NCBI GenBank assembly: GCA_021307315.1
Contig: JAJSPD010000053.1
Span: 124,001-188,000, forward strand
Length of the DNA: 64,000 bases
Source: Bisporella sp. PMI_857
Taxonomy: Eukaryota; Ascomycota; Leotiomycetes; Helotiales; Helotiaceae
Direction of reading: 5' to 3'
This document shows, one piece after another, positions 43,739 through 55,200 of the stretch (positions are counted from its first letter, which is position 1; each line of letters begins with the position of its first letter). The position numbers were made by a program, and so were the translations under genes. The notes under the pieces were generated by a model. The model ran no database searches and was not told the DNA's origin. It worked only from the letters and a program-made list of their open reading frames with translations.

Positions 43739-45541
43739 AGTCCGTGCACCCCCATTTCGACCACCTCGCTTAGGCTGACCGCCACACCCACGCTTAATAT
43801 TTGATTTATTCTTAAAAATCAAGTTTTTTATCAAATACTCTGAAACTTTGATATATCCTTCTTTGAAACATGGCTCGTATATATACAGAAGATGATGTCT
43901 AAATGGCTTTAGAAGCTATCGCAAATGGCCTTCCAGAGCGAAAAGCTAGTCGAATATATGCTGTTCTAAGAAGTACTCTGAAAAGCCGGCTAATAGGCCA
44001 TATATCACATCAACAAGCTTCAGAAGGACATCAAAAGCTAGCTCCGATACAAGAACAAAAGCTGGCAGATTGGATTCTTGTGCAAGAAGCTTTAGGCTGT
44101 TGCTCTACACATTCGCAAATAAGAGAGCTAGGAGCCCGTATACTAGCCGCTTCGGGATCAGATGCTATACTCGGGAAACGTTGGATGCAAAGGTTTTTGC
44201 GTCGAAATCCAGTGCTTAAGACTAAAAAGCAGCTAACTGTTGATTCTGTACGGATCAACGGAGCTACGACAGCTGTTATTCAAGACTGGTTTCCTAAATT
44301 AAATATTCCGCAAATTAAAGCCATTTTGCCAGAGAATCGTTGGAATATGGACGAAGCAGGAATTATAGAAAGACAAGGACTTAATAGATTAGTAGTTGGG
44401 CATACTGAAAAACTATTTGTTCAAAAAAAACAGCCTGGATCTCGTGCATGGATTTCGTTTATAGAAAGCATTTCCGCTTTAAAACGTGCAATTTGCCCAT
44501 TAGTGATTTTCAAAGGCAAAACTGTTCAACAACAATAGTTTCCAACTGAAATAGTATTTGCAGAAAGCTGGAAGTTCACTTTTATAGAAAATGGATGGAC
44601 TAATAACGCAACTGCGCTCGAATGGCTGGAAAATATATTCGTTCCGCAAACTGCTCCTGTACGACCTACAGACGCTCGGCTGTTAATATTAGACGGCCAT
44701 AGAAGCCACGAAACAACAGATTTTATGTGGACATGCTTTATTAATAAGATTTATCTTCGTTTTTTGCTTTCGCATACTTCACATGTTTTACAGCCTCTGG
44801 ATTTGTTAATTTTCTCTCCGTTAAAGCGTGCTTATCGTTCAGAGCTTAATAACTTGAGCTTGGTTTCTGATTCTACAGTTGTAGGCAAAAGGAATTTTCT
44901 ACGTTGCTATTCTAAAGCAAAAAAGAGCAGTTTAACAGCTTCAAATATAAAAGCTGGCTGGAAAGCTACAGGTTTATGGCCGGTAAATGTTGCTAAGCCA
45001 CTTATCAGCCGTTTGCTTTTAGAAAATAGCAATAATAAGCTAGTAAAAATCCCTGAAGTACCTGCAAGGGATAAACAGCTTATTCCGTACGAATCTGGCA
45101 CGTTAGTTGAGTGGAATACTCCTAAAGGTGGCAAAGATTTACGTTTACATGTTAATACAATTTCTCAATTAAGCGACACCAATTTTCCGACTCGTCGATT
45201 GCTATTCCGGAAAATAGCTAAAGGCTTCGAAGAGAAAGATTTTGAACTAGCACAAGCTAAACTTCGAATCGACCAGCTGGAAGCCAAAGTAGAACAGTTA
45301 CAGCCGCGAAAACGAAGGAAAGTTCGTACAAGTCCAAATTCTAAGTTTGCGGATATTAAAGCTATTCGGGAAGCACAAATCGAAGCCGGTGAAGTTGAAA
45401 TTGAGTCAGATGACTCTGAAGGTAGTATAGAATCAGCTAGTACCGGCGATTGTATAATAGTTGATAATTTGGAATAATAGCTGATTTTTAATATGTGGTG
45501 GTCGGCCTAAGCGAGGTGGTCGAAATGGGGGTGCACGGACT
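43739..45541 (+). mobile_element. pogo/Fot1-class transposon inside an LTR
   Basis: 1803 bp between TA dinucleotides (43737-43738 and 45542-45543). Terminal repeats of about 50 bp start AGTCCGTGCACCCCCATTTC and continue CCACCTCGCTTAGG; few mismatches. It carries one nearly complete transposase frame. Confidence 0.9.
43870..45477 (+). pseudogene. pogo-family transposase with two stop codons
   Basis: One frame of 535 codons from ATG 43870, broken only by TAA at 43900 (a CAA change would explain it) and TAG at 44536 (from CAG or TGG). Domains: N-terminal helix-turn-helix (ANGLPERKASRIYAVLRST), CENP-B-type DNA-binding part (GARILAASGSD), DDE domain with all catalytic acids present (NMDEAGI, LLILDGHRSH, LQPLDLLIFSPL), and a basic coiled-coil tail (KRRKVRTSPNSKFADI). 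Much less damaged than the element at 4253, so more recent. As read, only a peptide of ten residues or a re-initiated fragment would be made. Confidence 0.88.
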
Positions 45542-45772
45542 TACCAACAAAAACCTACCACCCCCCTGCCACCCCACCACAAATGATCGCGCGTCGCGTT
45601 TTGCATCCCCTTGCACTGTAATTTGGCCTGCGGTTGATGCATTGCTTAACGTAGTTACATTGCAACTATGTATTTTATAGTATATATCGCTCGAAATTTT
45701 GTTAGTCGTAAAGTAGAGTGCTAAGCTAGCTAAGCTGCCTTTTCAGCTAAATAAACTTGCGTTAAAACTTTT

Positions 45773-46003
45773 TGTTGGTATCACTCTCTGTGATACCTTT
45801 TTCGTATTGATGACTTGCAATAGCTTAAGTCGGTTACCCACGGGGCACGTAGCACCGCGATCTCAGCGCAGTGCTATATATGCTCGTTGTAGGTGGTTGA
45901 CTTGTTCTTGATTGTTCTAAGTTACGTCCTACGAGCGAGAACTTAAATACATTCAGGTGGTGGCCTGTGCGTCATGGAACGTTCACATGACTTTATACCA
46001 ACA
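45773..46003 (+). mobile_element. Solo LTR with perfect target duplication inside the TIR element
   Basis: 231 bp, TGTTGGTATCACTCTCTG... to ...CTTTATACCAACA, flanked by CTTTT (45768-45772 and 46004-46008). Confidence 0.9.
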
Positions 46004-46247
46004 CTTTTCGCTTGTTTAAGAATAACTGTTTAAACATGGTAAACACTGTAAACGCTGTAAGTACAAAAAACGCTACATATATAGTAGACTTTATAGACTC
46101 TGTAGCAGTAAAAGTCGAATATTTATTGTTGTAATGTAACTAAGTTAAGCAGTGCATTAATTGCAAGCGAAATTACAGTGCAAGTAGATGCAAAACGCGA
46201 TGCGCGATCATTTTGGTGGGGTGGCAGGGGGGTGGTAGGTTTTGCAC

Positions 46248-47164
46248 AAACACCTGCACCAGCGCTGCATTACATGCTAGCTGCTGTGGTTTCTTGTTAT
46301 CCTACATCTGGCTGTTTTGCTTTCCGAGCGATCTTGAGCTTGCTTCCAAACATGAATTGATCTCACCAAAAATCCATTGGGAAAATTAGACTAAATTCGT
46401 TGACTCATTTCTTTCGAACGTCGATCATCAAGCTCTGGACACAGTCAACAAGCGCTATCGATATGGAAAACTTCGATTAAGTAGACTAAACACAATATAT
46501 TGCCTTACGCATATTTTCGAGCCCAAGCAGTTCATGCGGGGTTATGTGTCCAGATACAACCGCTATTCTGTTTACTTTGATCACAATTTCCGATGGCTTT
46601 TGCTTGTATTCGCGTATACCACTGTTATACTAAATAGGCGGGGTACGCCATAACTCAGCCCTAGAAATCGAGAAGCCCCTAAGCTAACGGGGGTTCTAGT
46701 TGCTATGGAACTAAAATGCGGCTGCATAGATATTCTTGGCATTCCCATCACCATGACCTCCGTTATCTTGAATTTAATTCAAAATGGAAACCCTAACAAT
46801 TATGTGCAGGATCATTTCAGTCTCTTTCTTCCATTTGACTGCTAGTTCTGTAGCATCACGCAGAGTCCAGTTAACAGGAGTTCCTTCCTCGCTACAACGA
46901 GTGCACCAGAGCAGCGCTGCCTCCCTTGCTCCAGTCTCTGCAGCACAGCACTTTCAGCCTCGTCCACTCCGAACGTGGTTTTACGACGTCTAGCTGGTAG
47001 ACATGCTTTCGGCGAGCCTTGTCGTGGTGCTGAATCCCCTGAGCTGACCTGCTCGCATGTCCCAACTCCACGGAATTCTTACATCTCGCAACATCGCCGT
47101 CGCCATCGACTCCGAACCACCTTCCACGGGCTGCTTATGAAAGCCTCGCGATCACCCAGCAAAG
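46248..47164. other. Spacer before the HET-NACHT relic, no intact gene
   Basis: No family recognised; ORFs at 46784-47226 overlap the 5' flank of the HET relic and are unsupported. Confidence 0.35.
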
Positions 47165-48537
47165 ATGTGCCTCTTAGAAGTCTTACCGAACGAGGGCTTT
47201 CGCCTGATTCAAAAACTTCTCGGTGACGCGATCCCTCCCTATGCCATCCTCTCTTACACATGGGGAAGTGAAGAAGTTACATTTGAAGACATGGTTGCAA
47301 ATTCGGGACGAACCAAGGCCGGATATGAGAAGATCAAGTTCTGCGGCAAACAAGCGAAAAGAGACGGCTTACAACACTTCTGGGTGGACAGTTGTTGCAT
47401 CAAGAAGTCAAGTGATGCCGAGATTTCGGAGTGCTCAACTCCATGTTTCGCTAGTACCAACGCGCCACAAAATGCTATGTGTACCTATCTGATGTCTCCT
47501 TAAAGAAGAGAAAATTAGGAGATGAGGAACCTCAAGACACGTGGGGACAGGCTTTCCGGCAGAGCAAATGGTTCACTCGAGGCTGGACTCTTCAAGAGCT
47601 GCTTGCTCCTCGCTCCGTTGAATTTTTCACTCGAGAGGGCAAACGACTTGGTGACAAACACTCCCTCGAGCAGCAGATCCACGAAATAACGGGGATACCT
47701 GTACCAGCGCTTCGGGGGTCCGCACTATCTCAGGTAAGCACTGTCGAGAAATTTCACTGGGCAAAAGGTCGCCAGACAACACGCGAGGAAGATTGGGCAT
47801 ACTCTCTGTTAGGTATTTTCGAGATATTCATGCCGGTTATATATGGAGAGGGGAAGACAAACGCAGTCAGGCGACTTCGGAAGGAGATTGATGATTTTTC
47901 AAAGGTTAAGGATTGCTTGCGGGATCTATACGTGACCGACCCTCGTACCGACAAGATCCGCATTGAGAAGACGAAGGGCGGCTTGTTACTGGACTCATAC
48001 CACTGGATCCTAGAAAACGGCGACTTCAAACAATGGCGTAGCGGCCAGCAGGACCAGGTGTTATGGATTAAGGGTGATCCGGGGAAGGGCAAGACGATGC
48101 TACTCTGTGGGATTATTGACGAACTGAAGAGGTCAGTAGCCGAGACACATCAGTTATCCTACTTCTTCTGTAAAGCCGCCGACTCCCGACTTAATAATAC
48201 CACGGCCGTACTGCGGGGCCTTCTGTATTTACTTATCGACCAGCAGCCATCGCTTGTTTCGCATATCAAGCAGCGGCATAACCTTGCAGGCAAACCTCTC
48301 TTTGAAAATGCAAATTCTTGGGCCTCCTTATGTGATATCTTCGCAGATATTCTGCAAGACCTGAGCCTGAAAAGTACTTTCCTAATCATCGACGCGCTCG
48401 GTGAATGCACGGGGGACCTCCCGAAACTATTAGTGGTCGTGTGCAAAATCGAAGTCTCGAAGCCTGTTGGAGCAACTAATCAGTATTGGGCATTTCAATC
48501 CTTAGGATCAAGTACGCTTACTCGCCCATCCGATTAG
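47165..48537 (+). pseudogene. HET-NACHT (NLR-type) gene, frameshifted and truncated
   Basis: From ATG 47165: LLEVLPNEGFRLIQ, then the HET domain YAILSYTWGSEEVTFED and FWVDSCCIKKSSDAEI. A frameshift near 47430 moves the reading into another frame, which also has a TAG at about 47453 (MFR-stop-YQRATKCY; Trp expected, a G-to-A change). From 47479 the frame is open: KCYVYLSDVSLKK, WFTRGWTLQELLAPRSVEF, DWAYSLLGIF, then a NACHT P-loop VLWIKGDPGKGKTMLL and Walker B-like FLIIDALGEC. The gene stops at 48537, before any WD40/ankyrin repeats. Intact relatives are death-inducing receptors with HET as effector domain. The remaining ORF could only give a partial protein. Confidence 0.85.
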
Positions 48538-49078
48538 GATGATGCAGCTTAAGGTTGACAGGCTAGGATACTTCGAAGCTGGTATGAGCCTTGAATAGGA
48601 TTAAGCGGCTGAAATGTGAAGACGAAATTGCCCGGTTCTCGCAAGGAAGTAGAGAAAGCCACCCTGATATAAGGTGGGGGCGCAGCGCATTCACGCTCCC
48701 TATTGGAACTTTGACGGCGCGTATTTACTACTACTCATTGGCAACACATGCTAGAGTAGCTTAGACTGAATGTGGTGTAACCAGAGCTCGGACCAATGGA
48801 CAGCCTCATGGAGCTCGGCAAAAGTTTAGTTAATGCGCCACACTGCAACACAGCCTCAGCGAGCTACTCGCTCTCCGCCTGCTCGGGACGGGCTCGTTTT
48901 ACCCGAGTTAGTCGCCGTAGCTGACTCTCCAAATGATACACCTTCCAAGAATGCAGTGCTGAAATAAGCGCTCAAGGACTGAACGTATCATCTCAAAAGT
49001 ATTCTACCGAGTCCACCTCCATCAACTATAAAGCAACACGTCCCTATCTCCAGATCAATCGTCTTGAAGCCGTCGTAG
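48538..49078. other. Spacer and promoter of the HET-ankyrin gene
   Basis: No gene seen. GAGCTCGG-rich segments (~48785-48850) resemble LTR internal sequence, without clear ends. Confidence 0.35.
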
Positions 49079-49136
49079 GTAAGTCGAGGAAATTCTTCGA
49101 ACGACATATAATAAATTGATGTCTAACCATTCCCAG
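49079..49136 (+). promoter_or_regulatory. Probable 5'-leader intron of the HET-ankyrin gene
   Basis: GTAAGT at 49079, branch-like TCTAACC at about 49122, and CCCAG ending 49136. Good consensus for a fungal intron; no coding sequence precedes it. Confidence 0.45.
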
Positions 49137-49219
49137 AGTCTCTGCCTATGTTGGAACGTATAGTGCGCTTGCGTTGCCAGCCTGGAAGGTATCATTACTT
49201 GTTTTATCTTAACTAAGCC

Positions 49220-52200
49220 ATGGATCCAAATTGGCAATCCACCTCAGTCGGGATAATGGAGGCTGTTGAGAGGGCAAGAACTTTCAAGCTCTGCCCCCAT
49301 CGCATATGGGCTATATCTAGAAGTCTCCAAACTATGGAATCCAACTTACCAACACTTATACCAACCGGAATGGTTTCAGTTATAAGCCACAAGGGACACG
49401 ATCGGTGTACTTTCGATTTCTGTGAATACTCAAGACTCGATTATACATCCGTAACACAGCGCCATGAGTGCCTAGACGGTAATTGCGATCCTCGCTCGTT
49501 TCCACCACAGACCTTAGAAGAACATATCCGAGCCGGAAAATTTACAGCGTGGAAGTTGGACGGATGGTCCATGATCGATCCTTCACAGCCATTTATGGCG
49601 ATCTCACATGTATGGGCAGATGGAACTGGTACTGGGACCTTGGGCGCAGGGATGGTTAACGAATGCCTGTATGACCTTTTCCATAAGATTGCAGAACAAT
49701 TCCAGTGTGAAGGGATCTGGTGGGATACAATCTGCATTCCTGGGGATAAAGGGGCACGCAGTACGGCCATGAACAACATCCAGAGCAATTACGCTAAAGC
49801 ACGAATCACACTAGTCCACGATTGTTACCTCCGCGAATGGGAATGGGTTGATGCCGAGAGTGCATGCTTCGCTATTGTTATGTCACCGTGGTTCAGCAGA
49901 GGCTGGACCGCGTTGGAGTTGGCAAAATCCCGTAAGGTCAAGGTACTATTCAAATCTAACAGCGATGGGTTTGTCATAAAGGATCTGGATGAAGATATTC
50001 TTGCAAAAGAGTCCTCCTCCTCCTCTTGGCACCGGGTTACAACCAACTCAATAAAAAATCTGAGGGGTACGACGATCAAGATGGTCGGTGACATTCTGAC
50101 TGTCCTAGGTCCACGTGACACCTCGAAGCTTAAGGATATGCCGATTATTTCAGGCCTTCTAGCCGGCGTCGATGTTTCCGGCAGCCACTCGCAGCAAGAG
50201 ATTTATCAGAGGATCCTGAGGAAGATGGGGAAAGTTTCACAGGGACACCTTTTCCACAATTCGGCAACCATGTTGTCTAAGGGATTCAGTTGGTGCCCTA
50301 CCAGCCTGCTCGATATGCCTCTGGCCGAACCCAAGTCGGCCCTTCTAGATATTAAGGGAAATGGAGACGTCGTTGGCATGTGGAAAGTGCTCAACGTTAA
50401 CAGTGTTAGAACAGACAACTGTGTCTGGAAAGGCACACATGCCCTGACAAAAGTGGCACTTGAATTAGCTCTGGCTAGCGAAGAGAAGCACATGCACTTG
50501 CTTTTAGTTGAAAACGGAGATCCGAAAACAACCAGGGCTTTAATTGTGAAGCTCATGGAAAAAGAGGAGGAGACGCCAACAGCCCTCCATTGCAAATTTG
50601 TTGGACCCGTGCATTTTCATCTACCCCTGGACAACAAAGACTGTGTGGAGATAGAAGTGAGAATAGGCGATATGGAGGGAATGAAGAAGGTTAATTGCCA
50701 AGCATGGGATTATGTGCAAACCGTTGCTAAACGTAGGGATATGACGAGTGCGGAGCGTAGAGAAGACGCTGCCAAATTTGAGAACGATGAGGACGGAGCC
50801 TTGCGGGCGGGGCTTGGTGAGACGGCCGATCTCAGCATCCACGGTCCAAAGAAATGGAGAGCACTACTGTATGGGGACAAGGGGGCTGTCAATTTGCTGC
50901 TCAATGAGGCCGCTCTTGAAGTTAATGAATCCACGGAGCAGATGAAGCTCCTGTTAGCTAACGATTCAAACGACCAGCCCTCAAAGAGGCGGAGAGTACT
51001 ACTGTATGGGGATAAAGAGGTATTCGAGCGCCTCAAGGATGAGGTCGGTCGAAAAGTTTTAGACAAGGACGAGCAGATGATACTACTGTTGGCGGTCGAG
51101 AGGGGGCATGCATTAAGCATCGAAAACGATAGCAATATTCAGAGCTCAATGGAGCGGACAGCGATACTGCTAGCGGTTAAGAAGGGGCTGGCGTCAGTGG
51201 TTGAGGTGCTACTTGATAGAGGTGTTGACCCAAATATTCGAGACCTAATAGGACCAAAAGCGCTGCTGTCGGCGGCCGAGAAGGGGCATGCATCAATGGT
51301 CAACACGCTCCTTGAAGAGAAGGCAGATCCGAACGTTCAAGATTCAAAAGGACGGACGGCACTGCTGTTGGCAGCCGAGAAGGGGAACGAGCCAATAGTC
51401 AACAAGCTACTTGAAAAGGGGGCTAACCCAAACGTTCAAGACCCAAATGGACAGACGGCACTGCTGTTGGCAGCTGAGAAGGGACATGCGTCAATGGTCA
51501 ATAAGCTCCTTGAGGAGAAGGCAGATCCGAACGTTCAAGATTCACAGGGACGGACGGCACTGCTGTTGGCAGCCGAGAAAGGGAACGAGCCAATAGTCAA
51601 CAAGCTACTTGAAAAAAGGGCTAACCCAAACGTTCAAGACCCAAATGGACGGACAGCACTGCTGTTGGCAGCCGAAAAGGGGCAAGTCCGAATGGTAAAT
51701 AAGCTCCTTGAGGAGAAGGCGGATCCGAACACTCGAGACTCAAAAGGACGGACGGCACTGCTGTTGGCAGCTGACAAGGGGCATGCACCAATAGTCGATA
51801 AGCTCCTTGAGGAGGCAGATCCGAACGTTCAAGACTCAATGGGACGGACGGCACTGCTATTGGCGGCTGAGAAGGAGTATGAACTAATAGTCAACAAGCT
51901 TCTTGAGAAAAAGGCAGACCCGAACGCTCGAGACTCAAAAGGACGGACAGCACTGCTGTTGGCAGCTGAGAAAGGGCATGCACCAATAGTCGACAAGCTC
52001 CTTGAGGAGAAGGCAGATCCGAACGTTCAAGATTCAGAGGGACGGACGGCATTACTATTGGCGGCCGAGAAGGGGCATGAATCAATAGTCAATAAGCTAC
52101 TTAAAAAGAGGGCTAATCCAAACGGTCAAGACGCAAATGGACGGACGGCACTGCTATTGGCGGCCGATAAGGGCTATGAATCAATAGTCAATAAGCTCCT

Positions 52201-55200
52201 TGAGGAGAAGGCAGATCCGAACGCTCGAGGCTCAATGGGACGGACGGCATTGCTGTTGGCAGCTGACAAGGGGCATGCACCGATAGTCGATAAGCTCCTT
52301 GAAGAGAGGGCAGATCCAAACACTCGAGACTCAAGGGGACGGACGACACTGCTGTTGGCAGCTGAGAAAGGGCATGCACTAATAGTTCACAAGCTCCTTG
52401 AGGAGAAGGCAGATCCGAACGTTCAAGATTCAAAAGGACGGACGGCACTGCTGTTGGCGGCCGAGAAGGGGAACGAGTCAATAGTCAATAAGCTACTCGA
52501 AAAAAGGGCTAATCCAAATGTTCAAGACTCAATGGGGCGGACAACACTGCTGTTGGCAGCCGAAAAGGGGCATGCCCCAATAGTCGACAAGCTCCTTGAG
52601 GAGAAGGCAGATCCGAATATTCAAGACTCAAAAGGACGGACGGCACTGCTGTTGGCAGCCGAAAAGGGGCATGCACCAGTAGTTGACAAGCTCCTTGAGG
52701 AGAAGGCAGATCCGAACATTCAAGATTCAAAAGGACGGACGGCACTGCTGTTGGCAGCCGAGAAAAGAAACGAGTCAATAGTCAACAAGCTTCTCGAAAA
52801 GAGGGCTAACCCAAACGTTCAAGACCCAAATGGACGGACGGCATTATTATTGGCGGCTGAGAAGGGGTATGAATCAATAGTTAATAAGCTCCTCGAGGAG
52901 AAGGCAGATCCAAACGTTCGAGATCAAAATGGACGGACGGTATTATTATTGGCGGCTGAGAATGGGTATGAATCAATAGTTAATAAGCTCCTTGAAAAGA
53001 AGGCGGATCCAAACTTTCCAGACTCAAATGGACGGACGGCACTATTATTAGCAGCCGAGAAGGGGTATGAATCAATAGTCAATAAGCTCCTTGAGGAAAA
53101 GGCAGATCCGAACGTTCAAGACTCAATGGGACGGACGGCGGTACTATTAGCAGCCGAGAAGGGACAGGGGTCAGTTGTCAAAGTCCTACTCGAAAAGGAG
53201 GTAAATTCAAGCATTCAAGATTCAATAAGACGGACAGCACTGCTATTGGCAGTCGAGAAAGGGTATGAGTCAATGGCTAATAAGTTACTTAATGGAAAAT
53301 TTGATCCAAACGTTCGAGACGAAAATGGACGAATGGCACTCCTATTAGCAGCCGAGAAAGGGCACGTATCAATGGTCAACATGCTACTCGAAAATGGGGC
53401 TAATCCAAACGTTCAAGATGCAAATGGACGGACAGCACTGCTATTAGCAGCCGAAAAGGGGCAGGTACCAATGGTCAATAAGCTCCTTGAGAAGGCAGAT
53501 CCGAACGCTCGAGACTCGATGGGACGGACGGCGTTATTACTAGCAGCCGAAAACGGGAACGAGTCAATAATCGACAAGCTACTTGAAAGGGGGGCCAACC
53601 CAAACGTTCAAGACACAAATGGACGGACGGCGCTGCTGCTGGCAGTCGAAAAGGGCCAAGCACCAATGGTCAATAAGCTCCTTGAGAAGGCAGATCCAAA
53701 TCTTCGAGACTCAATGGGACGGACGGCACTGCTATTAGCGACTGAGAAAGGGTATGGGTCAATGGCCAATAAGCTGCTTGACAAAGGCGCTGATCCACAT
53801 ATCCGAGCCGCAAATGGATGGACGGCACTGCTATTAGCAGCCGAGAAGGGGCATGGATCAATGTTAATAGGTAGCAAGCTCCTTGAGAAGGCAGATCCGA
53901 ACGTTCAAGACCAAAATGGACGGACGGCACTGTTATTGGCAGTCGAGAACGGGCATGCATCAATGGTCAACAAGCTTCTTGAGAAGGCAGATCCGAACAC
54001 TCAAGACTCAAAGGGACAGACAGCGCTATTATTGGCTGCTGAGAAGGGGCAGGTATCAATGGTTAACGAGCTACTTGAAAAGGAAGCACACCCAAACATT
54101 CAAGATTCAAAAGGACGGACGGCACTGCTGTTGGCAGCTGAAAAAGGGAACGAGTCAATAGTCAACAGGCTACTTGAAAAGGGGGCTAATCCAAATGTTC
54201 AAGACTCACAAGGACGAACGGCGCTATTATTGGCGGCCGAGAACGGGTATGCATCAATGGTCAACAAGCTCCTTGAGGAGAAGGCAGATCCGAATGCTCG
54301 AGACTTAATGGGGCGGACAGCGTTACTATTAGCGGCAGAGAAAAGGCATGCATCAACGGTCAATAGGCTCCTTAAGGAGAAGGCGGATCCGAATGCTCGA
54401 GACTTAATAGGACGGACAGCGCTATTATTGGCAGCTGAGAATGGGGATGATAGGGTGGTGTGGCGGTTACTTACAAGGAACATTGATCCAAATATTAAGG
54501 ACTCAAAGGGACGGACGGCGCTATTATTAGCGGCTAAGAGTGAGAATGTCGACGTGATGTGGCTACTGCTTCTTATGAAGGCAGATCCGAACGTTCAAGA
54601 CTCAATGGGGCGGACGGCGCTATTGTTGGCGGCTGAGAAGGGGCAAGTATCAATGGTTGATAACCTCCTTGAGAAGAAGGCAGATCCGAACGTTCAAGAC
54701 CAAAATGGACGGACCGCACTGCTGTTGGCGGCCGAGAACGGGCATGCATCAACGGTCAACAAGCTCCTTGAAGAGAAGGCAGATCCGAACGTTCAAGATT
54801 CAAAGGGACGGACGGCACTGCTGTTGGCAGCCGAGAAGAGGAACGAGTCGATAGTCAACAAGCTACTTGAAAAGAGGGCTAACCCAAACGTCCAAGACGC
54901 AAATGGACGGACGGCATTGCTATTAGCCGCCACGAATGAAGATGAGGTAGTAGTCAAGCTGCTAATTAAGATGGGTGCCGATCCAGACGTTCAGGGCAAG
55001 GATGGAAAGAAGGCATGGCAAGTGGCAGCCGAGAACGGCTACGCATCAGTGGTAAGCCTACTGCTTAAAAGGGAAGCCAAACCTAACGTTCAAGGCTCAA
55101 GAGGACGGGAAGCGTTGTTGTTGGCGGCAGAGAAGGGATGGATGCCAGTCGTTAGTGCGCTACTTGATAATGAGGCTGAAGTAAATGTTCGAGACAAAGG

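Larger units (their letters stand above)
43560..45549 (+). mobile_element. Solo LTR, family 4, split by a pogo element
   Basis: LTR halves 43560-43738 (TGTAGGAAGTAGGGG...) and 45544-45549 (CCAACA) flank the pogo element. The pair is itself flanked by AAAAC (43555-43559 and 45550-45554). The joined end (GGATACCAACA) matches 22193-22204. Confidence 0.85.
43551..46247. mobile_element. Terminal-inverted-repeat element holding three further insertions
   Basis: Left repeat begins GTGCAAAAC (43551-43559), is interrupted by an LTR, and resumes as CTACCACCCCCCTGCCACCC at 45555 to about 45652. The right repeat (about 46144-46247) is its reverse complement, ending TAGGTTTTGCAC. Repeats are ~100 bp at high identity. 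Without its insertions the element would be about 470 bp and non-coding, i.e. MITE-like. Target duplication not identified. Confidence 0.65.
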
